Virus record (IMG/VR): IMGVR_UViG_3300037835_000023
Coordinates: 1-30,272 of that record
Reading direction: 5' to 3' (one strand)
Length of the DNA stretch: 30,272 nt
DNA from: a virus
Positions 8,601 to 18,300 of this stretch are shown here, in pieces. The stretch's first letter is position 1. Each line of letters opens with the position of its first letter. The translations under genes and the position numbers were made by a program. Below the pieces are notes generated by a model. It was not told the origin of the DNA. It did not search any database and was given only the letters and a program-made list of their open reading frames with translations.

Positions 8601-11600
8601 CATCCAAACAGGAGACCGTAACTGGAGCAGCGTTTCTCTGTTAGCTAACTTCGACGGAGATGACACTGACGCTTTTTATACATCTGAAGATGATGCACTA
8701 CGAACAGCCACCTTCGTTAGCACTGCTCAGCTTGATACTGCTCAGAGTATGTTTGGTACAGCGTCATTGTTGTTGGATGGTATTTCAGACTATGTGACTT
8801 TCCCTGATTCTGCTGACTGGGAGTTTGGAAGTGGCGACTTCACGCTGGAGTTTTGGGTTCGGTTCAATGGTGATCCATCAGGGGGTAGCAACCAGACGTT
8901 TCTTAGCCATTGGGAGTCAGACGGAGATGAGAGGTCGTGGTTGCTTGGCTATCAAGGAGGAACAGATGAGCTTGCTATCACTACGTCATCCGACGGTACT
9001 GGGGGTGGGAATATAACCACGTCGGGCGCGTGGAACCCAGTCACCGATCAGTGGTATCACATCGCGGCTGTACGAAGCGGAGATGACATGCTTCTCTTTG
9101 TTGACGGCAGTCAAGTTGGAGCGACTGGTACGCATAACCACACTCTCAACCCTAACGCGGAACCCCTGATGGTTGGTGCGCTAGATGCTTTCGGTCCTAT
9201 TGTTAATTTTGTTGATGGATGGATCGACAACGTTCGCATCACCAAAGGAGTTGCGAGATACACCACCACTTTCACGCCACCGACAGAAGCATACCCTGAT
9301 TTCGATTCAAACTGGAGTAGTGTCGGCCTACTGGCGAATTTTGACCGTGCTGATGGCACTACAACCTATACATCTGAAGACGATACAAACCACGACTTCA
9401 CTTTTTTCAGCACTGCCGAGATAAGCACCACTGAATCGAAGTTCGGTGGATCATCGCTGTTTTTAGATGGAGTTAGTGATTACGTAACAGTTCCGCATAA
9501 TACTAATATCGGTGTGCTGAACGGCGAAGATATTACGATTGAGTTCTGGCTTAGGGCGACCAGCCTTATTACAAATTCTAGGACGATACTTAATAAGTCT
9601 GGTGTGCAAGGCTCTGTCTGGCCTAACTGGAACAGTTCGATGCAATCCGACGAGACTGTCAAATTCGGAATTTATTTTAATGGTGGAGCCATAAATGAAG
9701 TCTTTTCAACAACCTCTCTCGTGGTTGGCGAGTGGGCGCATATTGCGTTAGTTTGGGACGATCACAATGATACCGCGTACATATACTTCAATGGAGTTCT
9801 TGAGGATTACGATAAAGCAACCGGAACAATATTCGATAATGGTGCTGCGCTCTTTATTGGAGTACAGGATGCCGACAATAGACACTTCCCCGGTAACATT
9901 GATGATCTACGTATAACGAAGGCTGTACTGCACGGCAGGGTTCCAGTTCCCAGAGAAGAGTACACCCCGGCAGACGAACCAAGTGCAGTCCTGTTTAATT
10001 TCAACGGTGCTGATGCTGCTACGGCTTACACCAGTGAAGACGCTAGTGCGACTGTAGTCACCTTCTTTGGAAGTGCGCAACTAGATGACGCGAGCATTAG
10101 CCGACGCAATGGATCAACTGGGTTGCTGTGTGCAGCAACGACTGACTATGTGACGATCCCAGCGGCGAACGTAACACTAGGTAGCGGTGACTTCGGAATT
10201 GAATTTTGGACTAGAGCGACCACGAGCGTAGCCAGCAAAACTGTTTACGAGCAGAGAATATCCAACGCTGCTCAAGTAGCACCAACAATCTATACATCCG
10301 CGAGTAGTTTTTTTACATTCTTCGTTAATGGGGCAGATAGAATAACCGGGACAACGGTTGTCGTGATTGGTCAGTGGTATCACATAGTCGTACAACGAGA
10401 AAACGGCGTAACTAGGATGTATGTGGATGGCTTTCAGGAGGGTGAGCATTACGTTGATGCAAATAATTATCTCTCACAGCTAGTCACGTTCGGTGCGCGA
10501 TGGGATGCAACTACAAATTCTTTTACAGGTTCGCTTGATGGGCTTAGAGTTCTAGTCGGCGCACCACTGTACCCGATTAACTTCACGCCGCCGACAGAAG
10601 CATATCCAACTGAAGACACATACTTTGGCAGTGTTGCCTTTTTGGGAAATTTTGACGGTGCTGATGGGGCTACCAGTTACACATCTGAGGATGGTGGACA
10701 ACGGGTTGCAACTTTTGAAGGGAGCGCAGAAATTGATACCGCTCAGTTCAAGTTCGGAACTTCGTCAGCCTTCTTTGACGGCACTACTGACTGGATTCAC
10801 TTCCCTGATTCCGATGATTTTTCGTTTGGTGCAGGCCAATTCACTGTTGAAGGTTGGTGGCGATTCAACGGTGATCCCGGCACTGGCTCTCATTTGCTCG
10901 TCGCTCACTACGACCATGTTGCAAATGAACGTAGCTGGCTTATAGAGCTTAACAACAATGAACTCTGGTGGGCATGGACTACAGACGGTAATCCGGGTAC
11001 ATACGCACAAATAGATACCCCGTGGAACCCTGTCGGTGATCAATGGTATCACCTTGCAGTTACACGAGATGCTAGTAATGATCTTCGTATTTTTATTGAC
11101 GGCGTAGTGCTAACGACAGTAGCTAATGCTGTGACATATCATCCAGCAACTAGCACCTTATCGGTCGGTGGAACGGCGACAGGCAACGCTTCAATGCTAG
11201 GCTGGATTGATGAGGTCAGGGTTACTAAGGGTGTAGCACGATACACAGCTGCCTTCACCCCTGTGTCATCAGCATTTGTGGGAGCGCCTGCCGCTGGTGG
11301 GGCAGCTGCCGATTCTGTTTTTACTGTTGGTGACCCGCTTATAGTGACACAGATTGATGGACCGACAACTCAGGTAACAGGAGAGTTGGAGTTCCTCGGT
11401 AAGCTGAGCGCGAATGTAACGACTGTGATCACGACCACTCATACGGCAGCTGATGAGCATGTGATCTTGGTTGATGATGACACAGCAGCAGCTACTGTTA
11501 CGGTGACGCTGCCAGCCGCAGCGACAGCAAAGACTATCTATCAGATTAAGAAGCTCGGCACGACAGCGAGCGTGATTATTGATGGTGATGCCAGCGAGCT

Positions 11601-11688
11601 GATTGACGGCGCTCTCACTATTACCTTAAACGCACAGTACGAATCAGTTATGCTGGTCTCGGACGGAACATTCTGGAGCATCATCTAA
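5656..11688 (+). CDS. Giant composite tail fibre: five LamG-like domains plus Asp-box propeller
   Basis: This 2010-residue protein starts at an ATG in an ATGA overlap. Approximate order by residue: N-terminal attachment region 1-230; LamG-like domain 1, 230-475; VGDP linker 488; seven Asp-box-like motifs 553-825, spaced 40-47 residues (for example STDGAVTW, YSVDGIAW, SPDGDVW); VGDP linker 856; six 12-residue repeats 884-955; LamG-like domains 2-5 at 990-1215, 1218-1438, 1443-1652 and 1655-1874; VGDP linker 1889; a beta-rich knob ending in GTFWSII. The LamG-like units share a DG-x-x-DYVT strand, EFW, a QWYH-type strand, xVDG and a GWIDNVRITKGVARY-type end, several followed by FTPPTEAYP. The protein probably binds glycans or other surface ligands. 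No catalytic residues are evident, so depolymerase activity is not claimed. Confidence 0.8.
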   Translation: MSRQRVAFPSFRIEEPIKPYDMRLLVAALEYRFQSLEEQESTIPDTEFDDNLDALFAPIIHTHVVADILDFEENVPSSIFDLDDVTGIPIIGESLIWDGDEFVPGTAGGTLALGELTDVHIPAPEDGEILVYVDANNRWEAIEAPGGVSVDSLFGLTDTDLATIPQQRYDLLFNADGTEWKNTGGKLIWDHDVGFLQFKIGASINWEDSSFVSNKFIEFTELGEVLDGDPEFALVSILAPLTGDNGTTVATDLSNNAHGSGTFVDNAHISDAITRYGENTLLLDGTNDIVWWPTDHSLHPAHDPGDDGATEIGNFTVEIDVYYVVDPSTSQTIVSKYDTTGGERHWDMRLTSGTQMEVRTTDNGSGATFATNGAWNPVAGQWYTLCWEIFRGYNGGVNDECYFYVDGVLTITNTGITNHTNLWQGDVSPLRLGAWEWTSGPVDFFAGHMANLRITKDFARYKGVSYTPPTGPYPTSLLGGFVGSSNEFIVGDPGFVTRVDGTRIDIANNIGINWEDFAGDPSEFLNLSASGASSSVGSVLATIFTNPGDDFQVSTDGAVTWTPSTNDLRSGTIGVTAYSRTQGRWIRQDGGSGSWGHYSDDDALTWTELVPTGGPTDGFNGTIMGYIDELELWYWGLNGSGIYYSVDGIAWTQSDYPTGLAPTSLSWSPEQQRAVVTPSISNKAYYSSDLITWTAGTTDITAAHGQWISAHSHFLAVTTQTDTYTSPDGDVWTWHEDAMPTGITPSQQSSSYSPALDIVVVVDHTGTQQVVWSDDGGLSFTLGTGFSLVGYANPIWDAQHEKFLIHEHGTSANAIMIESTDGKVWTSLGIPFVSEFGIIDLHYGESVAPSFTLDRFIVGDPLFDTIIDGLTTNITSASTDIDGTLNVDGASVFQSTLNSIGAVDFDSTLNVDGAATFVTTLNAQGAVDFDTTLNVDGAVDFNTTLNVDGEASFQDDVSLSDVSAVNFDANEMLVLAAGAIEGIQTGDRNWSSVSLLANFDGDDTDAFYTSEDDALRTATFVSTAQLDTAQSMFGTASLLLDGISDYVTFPDSADWEFGSGDFTLEFWVRFNGDPSGGSNQTFLSHWESDGDERSWLLGYQGGTDELAITTSSDGTGGGNITTSGAWNPVTDQWYHIAAVRSGDDMLLFVDGSQVGATGTHNHTLNPNAEPLMVGALDAFGPIVNFVDGWIDNVRITKGVARYTTTFTPPTEAYPDFDSNWSSVGLLANFDRADGTTTYTSEDDTNHDFTFFSTAEISTTESKFGGSSLFLDGVSDYVTVPHNTNIGVLNGEDITIEFWLRATSLITNSRTILNKSGVQGSVWPNWNSSMQSDETVKFGIYFNGGAINEVFSTTSLVVGEWAHIALVWDDHNDTAYIYFNGVLEDYDKATGTIFDNGAALFIGVQDADNRHFPGNIDDLRITKAVLHGRVPVPREEYTPADEPSAVLFNFNGADAATAYTSEDASATVVTFFGSAQLDDASISRRNGSTGLLCAATTDYVTIPAANVTLGSGDFGIEFWTRATTSVASKTVYEQRISNAAQVAPTIYTSASSFFTFFVNGADRITGTTVVVIGQWYHIVVQRENGVTRMYVDGFQEGEHYVDANNYLSQLVTFGARWDATTNSFTGSLDGLRVLVGAPLYPINFTPPTEAYPTEDTYFGSVAFLGNFDGADGATSYTSEDGGQRVATFEGSAEIDTAQFKFGTSSAFFDGTTDWIHFPDSDDFSFGAGQFTVEGWWRFNGDPGTGSHLLVAHYDHVANERSWLIELNNNELWWAWTTDGNPGTYAQIDTPWNPVGDQWYHLAVTRDASNDLRIFIDGVVLTTVANAVTYHPATSTLSVGGTATGNASMLGWIDEVRVTKGVARYTAAFTPVSSAFVGAPAAGGAAADSVFTVGDPLIVTQIDGPTTQVTGELEFLGKLSANVTTVITTTHTAADEHVILVDDDTAAATVTVTLPAAATAKTIYQIKKLGTTASVIIDGDASELIDGALTITLNAQYESVMLVSDGTFWSII
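8305..8520 (+). repeat. Six tandem 36-base (12-residue) repeats in the fibre gene
   Basis: Six in-frame units with consensus T-L-N-V-D-G-A-x-x-F-x-x occupy residues 884-955 of the fibre. Units 1, 3, 5 and 6 keep TLNVDG; units 2 and 4 read TLNSIG and TLNAQG. Short regular hydrophobic/Gly repeats of this kind commonly form intertwined trimeric beta structure in phage fibres, so this is probably a shaft segment between the propeller and the LamG cluster. Confidence 0.85.
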
Positions 11689-12455
11689 TGTCTTATTCCC
11701 CTTTTAGTGATTACAACATTGAGGTTCGGCTTGGCAATATCGCTGGTCGCTCAATGGTTGATATTAGTGGTCACAACGAAGACCTCGGCACAACCAGAAC
11801 GACCGTGGCACCTACACTGGACACGCTCGATATTGATCAAAGCGACCTGACGACCACACCCGCAACTGTCGATGTTGCATCTACAGAGAACGTAGAGGAC
11901 GTTGATACGACTGGCACAGGTCTGAGGTCACTGACATTGTTTGGGCTTGACGCTTCTGGCATAGCACAGTCAGAGACGATCCTGATGAATGGCAATACCG
12001 AGGTACTCAGCGGTCTCACGTACTCGGCAGTGCTTGGCTGGGAGGCGCTTACTTGGGGTGCCACTGGCTTCAATGAGGGGGTCATCTGGGTAGGCAACGG
12101 CACCTTCACCACTGGTGTTCCAGCGACCAAGTACTTTTCCGGTGACATCGGACACAATAATGGACTGTCAGCCTATTACGTTGTGCCAGCAGCGAAGACG
12201 CTTTTACTGCAACAGATCGTGGTTAATGCGACCACCGCAGCAGCGGCAGTAGAGATTTTTATTGAGACCAGCTCAGATGGGGCTATCTGGTTTACTCGAC
12301 CACCTCTTGGCTTCGATGCTGGTGGGGTGATCACCTCACCCATCATTGGCATGGCTGGTCTTGTGGCAGGAACGCACGTCAGGATACAAGGGGTAGCTTC
12401 AGCAGCAGCTACTGATACGACAGCCATCTTGAGCGGAATGTTGATAGACGACTAG
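11688..12455 (+). CDS. Virion structural protein, beta-rich, family not recognised with certainty
   Basis: This 255-residue protein is coupled to the fibre gene by a TAATG junction. It has no signal or membrane segment and is rich in Thr, Ala, Gly and Val. The first half contains an LRSLTLFGLDASGIAQSE strand pair followed by TEVLSGLTYSAV, a pattern I associate with beta-sandwich virion proteins of marine-type podoviruses. The second half (IFIETSSDGAIWF, VRIQGVASA) looks like a second beta domain. Position after the fibre suggests a fibre-associated or head-decoration protein. Function is unassigned. Confidence 0.6.
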   Translation: MSYSPFSDYNIEVRLGNIAGRSMVDISGHNEDLGTTRTTVAPTLDTLDIDQSDLTTTPATVDVASTENVEDVDTTGTGLRSLTLFGLDASGIAQSETILMNGNTEVLSGLTYSAVLGWEALTWGATGFNEGVIWVGNGTFTTGVPATKYFSGDIGHNNGLSAYYVVPAAKTLLLQQIVVNATTAAAAVEIFIETSSDGAIWFTRPPLGFDAGGVITSPIIGMAGLVAGTHVRIQGVASAAATDTTAILSGMLIDD

Positions 12456-12465
12456 GAGAACGAAG

Positions 12466-12591
12466 ATGATGAATTTGATTATTGGAATGATCGCTGGAGC
12501 AGTCATTATTATGCTGCTACCACCGAAGTATGAGGACTGGCTTCGCCAGTGGATTATCACACAGTGGCAAAAACTTACCAAAAGGGGGTAG
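12466..12591 (+). CDS. Small single-pass membrane peptide, 41 residues
   Basis: A strong ribosome-binding site (AGGAGA, 12454-12459) lies seven bases before tandem ATG codons at 12466 and 12469. The product is 41 residues: a hydrophobic N-terminal helix (NLIIGMIAGAVIIMLL) followed by PPKYEDW and a basic, Trp-rich tail. The stop TAG lies one base before the ATG of the acetyltransferase gene, so the spacing is operon-like. It is probably an inner-membrane peptide. The function is unknown; a minor lysis or virion-entry role is possible but unsupported. Confidence 0.65.
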   Translation: MMNLIIGMIAGAVIIMLLPPKYEDWLRQWIITQWQKLTKRG

Positions 12592-12592
12592 A

Positions 12593-13099
12593 ATGACTAC
12601 CATAAAGATCAGACAGGCTAAGCCCTTAGATGCTTCCAATATCGCTCGACTCTTGATCGAGTGCCATGAGGAAGGTAGCGCTTACCCACCAGTCGATCAC
12701 ACCATCGGACTTCGATGGATAACACGGACCCTAGAACATGGCTACGTTCTTGTAGCTGATGTGTCCGGCAGACTGGTGGGAACACTGGCTCTCACCAACT
12801 ATCAGTTTCCATGGTCACCCAAGTGGTACATGTACTTGGAGTGGCTCTATGTGCAGAATAAATTTCGTAAAGGTGGAGCATTCGAGGCGCTGTTGACAGC
12901 CACTCACGCTCACGCAGATGAAGTTGATGCACCGATAGTTGCCGGGGTATCGGCTGCTGATGCAAGGGTCATCTTGAAGGACAAGATGTTCCAACATCAC
13001 GGCTATAAATATCTCGGTGGCGACTTCATCAGGAGTGAAGCCAGTGGGCGGCAAGAAAACCAAGCAGACGGACACGTACACACCACCATCGTGGGTTGA
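12593..13099 (+). CDS. GNAT-family N-acetyltransferase
   Basis: The start at the ATG at 12593 is favoured because AGGGGG (12583-12588) sits just upstream and the protein then opens with the typical GNAT strand MTTIKIRQAKPLDASNIARLL; an earlier in-frame start is less likely. It is 168 residues, a normal single-domain length. The expected elements appear in order: strand GYVLVADVSGRLVGTLAL, then YMYLEWLYVQNKFRKGGAFEALL, the acetyl-CoA loop region. The loop keeps the Gly and Ala positions but has Phe where Gln/Arg is usual. A late HHGYKYLGGDFIR strand closes the fold. The substrate is unknown. It lies among virion genes, so it may act on a virion or host protein. Its 3' end overlaps the next gene by about 56 bases. 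Confidence 0.82.
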   Translation: MTTIKIRQAKPLDASNIARLLIECHEEGSAYPPVDHTIGLRWITRTLEHGYVLVADVSGRLVGTLALTNYQFPWSPKWYMYLEWLYVQNKFRKGGAFEALLTATHAHADEVDAPIVAGVSAADARVILKDKMFQHHGYKYLGGDFIRSEASGRQENQADGHVHTTIVG

Positions 13100-13922
13100 A
13101 AGTAACGCACAGCTTGCCAATCAGATTGGCAGCAGGATCGGCACCAAGGAATGGGAAGGCTATAGCGGCGAGCGTGTAGCAGGTCTATCTGAGAACGAGC
13201 AGATGGGTATGCAGCTGGCGCGTGACAATGTTGGCATAGCTCAGCCGTATTACGACAAAGCTGAAGGCGCTCTTGAGAGCGGGATGCAGTCGTGGGCTGA
13301 TGCCGACCAATCCAAATTCATAAACCCGTACATCAAAGGTGCATTGGACCCGGCAGCTCGTGAGATACGAGAGCAGGGCGCGAGAGATATTAACGCGCTT
13401 GAGGGTAGATCAGCGTCCATGAATGCCTTCGGTGGCAGTAGAGCGGCTCTGGCTCAGTCTGAGGCACGTAAGAACACCCTGCAAGGTGTCGAAGACCTGT
13501 ATGGCAAAGGTTACGCCGCTGCCTACGAGTTCGGCGCTCAGATATTCGGTGATGAACGTACTCGCGATCTGGAAGCGGCTGGTAGATTCCAGTTACTCGG
13601 TGGAGCAGTTCAGGACTCATCACAAACAGACATCTCCACCTTAATGACAACGGGCGCTACTGATCGCGGTATTCAACAGTCGATTGCAGATTTTGATTTT
13701 GCTCAATTCATGGAGGAACGAGACTGGGATTGGAAGCAGCTCGCAGGTGTTGTCTCTGCCCTTCAGGGTACTCATGGGTCGTACGGCACTACCTCCACCA
13801 GTGAGACCGAGCAGAGCGGTGGAGAAGGTATGCAAGCGCTTGGCATGATCGCACAGGTGGTCGCGGCTATGTATACAGGTGGAGCATCAACAGTAATAAC
13901 TGAAGGACCCATTGGCGGCTAA
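13044..13922 (+). CDS. Internal virion protein candidate
   Basis: The start is placed at GTG 13044 because AGGAG (13031-13035) is eight bases upstream; GTG codons at 13017 and 13035 are alternatives. The product is 292 residues. It opens with GGKKTKQTDTYTPPSWV and continues with SGERVAGLSENEQMGMQLARDNVG, then YIKGALDPAAREIREQGARD and a MNAFGGSRAALAQSEA segment. This is a pattern I have seen in podovirus proteins encoded next to internal (ejection) proteins. It is mainly helical and ends in a hydrophobic, Gly-rich segment (MIAQVVAAMYTGGAS) that could contact membrane. A role like that of T7 gp14 in building the ejection channel is an inference from position and composition. Confidence 0.6.
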   Translation: MGGKKTKQTDTYTPPSWVESNAQLANQIGSRIGTKEWEGYSGERVAGLSENEQMGMQLARDNVGIAQPYYDKAEGALESGMQSWADADQSKFINPYIKGALDPAAREIREQGARDINALEGRSASMNAFGGSRAALAQSEARKNTLQGVEDLYGKGYAAAYEFGAQIFGDERTRDLEAAGRFQLLGGAVQDSSQTDISTLMTTGATDRGIQQSIADFDFAQFMEERDWDWKQLAGVVSALQGTHGSYGTTSTSETEQSGGEGMQALGMIAQVVAAMYTGGASTVITEGPIGG

Positions 13923-13934
13923 CGGAGTTCAACC

Positions 13935-15332
13935 ATGGTTATGAAAGACCCATTGGTAGGGGCACTACCAGAACAAACAAACATGGCATCTCAGCCTTTG
14001 ACTGGGTTGCCATCATCCATGACTGGTGGTGTTGGTACAGGCATGATCCCACCTCAGTCAGGGCAACCCGGTTTAGCTCCTGCACCATCTCCCAATAGTA
14101 CGCAAGTTGGTGGCGCACCCCTGTCCGGCAACGACGCAGACACTCGGCAAGCTGGTGCAGGAGCTGATTTCGATTTAGTAAAAGATCGCGGAAAACCTGA
14201 TGAGTTCCATGCGAACAATCTGCTTGAGGCAGGCTCTGAAAAAGCCACTCAACTGGCAACAGATATAGCAGGTGGAAACCGCACTGGTGATGGCATGAAT
14301 CAGGAGGACATCAACAGGGAGGGTACTCGCGCCAATGTTGCCATGGGAATGGACACTCAAGCGAAGGCTGATGCAGTTGTAACTCAAGTGGTTCTTGACC
14401 CTCTCGCGAAGACGATTAAGGCAGAGATTGCGAGTGATGATATTGATCCTGAAACTGGTCTTACCCGTCAGTCTCAAACCCAACTACAGGTCAGTGGTGC
14501 CGAATCATCAAAGGACGTTGAGACTCAGGTTGATGCAGCAGCTAAGCGTACTGGCATCAAGGACAAGGGAGTTATAAAACGAACCAAAGAAGCCATGGTC
14601 AAATGGTGGAAACTTGGTAAGGATAACCCCAACACTGAAGAGCGAGAAGACCAAACGGTACAGGTCACCAACTTCATGGGAGGCATGAACAGGCAAGAGC
14701 TTGGCATGTTCGTATTCCAGTGGGGCGCTATGTTGATGGCGAACTCCAGTGAGGGTTTTGGAGCCATGGGTACAGCTAGTCTTGGTGCGATGCAAGGACA
14801 TCAGGGTCGTAAGGCAACCGAAGCAGCATCTGCTCTCAGTGCCGAAGAGATGGACATCAAGCGACGGAATGCTACTTCGTCAGAGGAGACAGCTGCGGCT
14901 GCAACAACTCGTGCTGAAGCGTATGCGGAAGGTATGGGTGCGGTGCGTGGTGGCGTAGGTGAATGGAAGCGAGAGTTCTACAGATCAATTGGCTGGTCTG
15001 ATGAGAAGATCGCACAGGCTGCTGAAGGCATCCTAACGACAGAACAGCTGTTCGATGACGTATCAGCTGGACTGAGAGATCAGCGAGCTGAGGCTGCCGC
15101 CAAGGAGACCATGAATATGCCAGATAATATGAGGCGTAAGACTGCAATGCCTGATGGTACAAAGGTTCCAACGGCAGACCTAACTGACCAGCAGATCAAT
15201 GATCTTGCAACAGCATCGACACAGAGTTCGATTAAAGCACGTGGTGCATTGGGTGGCGCAAAGCCGGGAAGCTCAGCGCTGAATAAGAGCACATCCGATT
15301 ACCTAAACGAAGCCCAAACTAACGACGAGTGA
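13935..15332 (+). CDS. Internal virion protein candidate, 465 residues
   Basis: The ATG at 13935 is preceded by GGAG (13924-13927). Residues 1-85 are Pro/Gly/Ser/Thr-rich and probably disordered; most of the rest is helical. A conserved-looking hydrophobic segment at about 240-285 (NFMGGMNRQELGMFVFQWGAMLMA, then GFGAMGTASLGAMQGHQGRK) is glycine-rich and amphipathic, as in proteins that insert into or cross the host envelope. There are no catalytic motifs. The position between the previous gene and the giant polyvalent protein fits a three-gene internal/ejection protein set. No family is assigned with certainty. Confidence 0.6.
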   Translation: MVMKDPLVGALPEQTNMASQPLTGLPSSMTGGVGTGMIPPQSGQPGLAPAPSPNSTQVGGAPLSGNDADTRQAGAGADFDLVKDRGKPDEFHANNLLEAGSEKATQLATDIAGGNRTGDGMNQEDINREGTRANVAMGMDTQAKADAVVTQVVLDPLAKTIKAEIASDDIDPETGLTRQSQTQLQVSGAESSKDVETQVDAAAKRTGIKDKGVIKRTKEAMVKWWKLGKDNPNTEEREDQTVQVTNFMGGMNRQELGMFVFQWGAMLMANSSEGFGAMGTASLGAMQGHQGRKATEAASALSAEEMDIKRRNATSSEETAAAATTRAEAYAEGMGAVRGGVGEWKREFYRSIGWSDEKIAQAAEGILTTEQLFDDVSAGLRDQRAEAAAKETMNMPDNMRRKTAMPDGTKVPTADLTDQQINDLATASTQSSIKARGALGGAKPGSSALNKSTSDYLNEAQTNDE

Positions 15333-15338
15333 TAATAC

Positions 15339-18300
15339 GTGAGCGTATCGCGAGAGCAGATCGAACGAGCATTGGAGTCGGCTAAGCAGGATAATAACCA
15401 GTCAGCCGTCAGCGAGCTTCAGGGAATGTTGGAGTCTCAGCCAGCCGTACCAGCAGGGTATCAACCCGGAGCGCTGAGCACTGAGGTTGGCGGCATCGAT
15501 GCGCCGCCATTATCTCAGCCAACTGCGACTGAATCTGATATCGATTCATCTCTACAAGCTCGTCTCAATCCTGAGCCAGCACAGCCAAAACCAATGATGA
15601 ACGATCGTGAGCGAGGAATGGCTCAGGAAACGTATGACGCTGATATGGAGCTAGTGAAGAGCGGCGCTGCCAAACCGACACAAGATCAGCTCGATGAATT
15701 CATGGGTGCGAAGATGGGCAACACCCCATGGACTGATCCACTTGGTCGGCAGGTTGTTGTCGATCAGAAGACTGGTAAGGCACGTTGGTCTGCTCTGTCG
15801 CCTGACCAGATGGAAGAGTCTCTACGTCGTAAAGATCGAGGCAGCACAACAAAGGCAACGGCTGGTGCTATTGGTTATGGTGCCACTCGTGTTGGTGGTG
15901 CCCTGCTGGGTACTGCTGAAGCCGAGATATCACAGAACAATGCCTTCCAGCAGTTCCTACTGACAGGTGACAAGTCACTGCCAAAGTCTGAGCAAGATCG
16001 CATCATGGGGCTGGCACGCGAAAAGTACGGTGACGATGTTGACCCCGGATCAATCCCCGCTGGTCAGGTAAAGAAGTGGATCGACATGAACCCAGAGAAT
16101 GATCTGGCGTTCAGGAATATCGCTGGTGATGAATGGTGGGAAGAGCGCAAAGAGTTCGCTGCCAGACTGGGTAACCGCATTAGCTCAGTGGTCCCTCGTA
16201 TGCCAGTCAACCTCTTCGGTGCTGATGATCCCATTGGTGCGCTGACAGGTCAGGATGCGTACGAAGGTATTGACTACACTGGCAAGAGAGAGCCGTCATT
16301 CCCCGGTGCGTCAGAGATGATGCAAAGCTGGGAGTCAGATGCAGACAAGGGCACCGGAATCTATGAGGGTGTAATCCTGCCGCTTGTGAAGCGTGAAACT
16401 GGAAAGTCACCAGCACTACATGCGGAGGAGTTCTCAGAAGGATTCATTGACAAGTACTACGATGAAGAGCAGCTCGCTGAGAGAGAGATGCCGATCTTCT
16501 CTGGTGATGTGGAGATCAACAGCCTTGGCGACATCCTGAACTCCGATCTATACACGGACCCGAACAGTAAACTGATGAACCCTGAAGCGTTGTTCCTGAT
16601 GTTCATGGAAAACGCACCTGAGCTTGGCGTTAGTTTCGCCGTCACTCGTGGTGCTGGTGCTGCTGGTGCACGTGTTGGGGCACGTGGTGCTTACGGTCAG
16701 ACCGTTGAACGAATGAACAAGGCGCGTGAAACAGCAGCTGGTCGTAGTGGCATGTTGGCTGGTGGCGCAACAGAAGGCGTGCTGGTCCAGACTCATGTTG
16801 AGAATGAGACCCGGAAGATACTCGATCAGATTCCCATTGAACAATGGGAGAGCAACGAATCGTTTCTGGCGATGGTTGAGGCAGGCTTAACTCCAGAGGG
16901 CGCTAAACAAGTCCTCACACAGGAGAAGGCGAGCAAGGCTGGCACCAGTGCGGCTGTAGTCACCATGTTGTCTGGTGCTCCAATGAACCGACTGATGGCT
17001 AGGAGCGCAGCTGGTGAGTTGATGCAGAAAAATGTAGCGGCACGACGCACTGTCGGCGCACTCGGTGAGCCACTGACTGAAGGTGGTCAGGAAGTCATGG
17101 AGATGCTACAGACAGAAGCGGCTGTTCGTCCCATTGATCCAGACAACCCTATCTTCGCTGACCCGAATCGCTACTACGAAGCGTTCGGTGGTGGTGCTTT
17201 AATTTCAACTCCGTTTGGTATCTCTGGCGTAATGCAGCCCGGAGCACCAGTTGGTATTGATAAGGCAGACCTTGCTGCCATCAGGTCAACATCTAATTAC
17301 ATGAAGGCGACCAACGAGCGATTCAAATACGAAACCATGCTCTCCGATCCAGAGCATATTGCAGACACGTCACCGAACGAACGTCTTGCTGAGCTAAACA
17401 AACTTGAGAAGCTCCAGTTGGTAGAGTCAGAGTCGATCCTCAAGGCTGAACCCAGCATGAGGAAATTCCTTCAGAAGCAGAACACACGTACTGCTGAAGC
17501 CGAACTGAAGATGCTCAATCGCTTGGTGATGCGTGCGAACGCAATGAAGAACGACATCGCTGTTGCTCGATCAAAGCGCACTACGGCAATGGAGATGCGT
17601 GACGCTGAGCGTGAGGTGATGACGGATCGTGCTGAGCTTCAGAAAAAGGTCAACGATCAGGTCATTAAGCTCGAAGATATTCAGAGTCTTACCGCAGCAA
17701 TCGAGTCGGTACAGGAACTTGGTTCTGTCTCACCAGAGCAAGAGCAGTCTCTAATCAAAGAGGGATACGCGAGGCGATCAAAAGAAGGTCAGCTGGTAAT
17801 CTTGCCAAAGGGCAGGCGTGCCACGAAGGAGCTTAACCGACAGGCACGTGGGTTACAGGACCGTCTGGAGAAGGGTTTCACTGGAGATGAACGCAGGCAG
17901 GGTGAGAACCTCCTTAAGCGAGACTTAGTTGATTCCGCTGGTCCGGTTGAACGCGAGTCGATGCTGTATCAGGACAACCTGACTGGTGCACAGAACCGAA
18001 GAGCATTCAATGAGCGTCAGGAACATATAGACGTTCGCGAGGGTGATGAGAAGATAGAACGTGTTGGCGCAGCGCCAGCTATCGCTGCGGTTGATGTGGA
18101 CTCTCTGGCATGGGTGAACGACAACATGACTCACTCATCTGGAGATCGTTTGCTGGTAGCCGTCTCAGACGCGCTGAGCAAACAGAAGGGAGTAGAGGTC
18201 TTCAGGTTAGGTGGTGATGAGTTCGCCGTTACAGCAGCCTCTCAGGAGGCGTTGGAGACCGCTATGCAGGCAGCGGCAGCTGAACTTACAGAGACAGAGA

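Noticed and set aside
5656-11688. Fibre as an enzymatic tailspike (depolymerase or endosialidase)
   Set aside because: Asp-box and LamG-like folds are visible, but no catalytic residue set can be identified from sequence; binding is the safer call.
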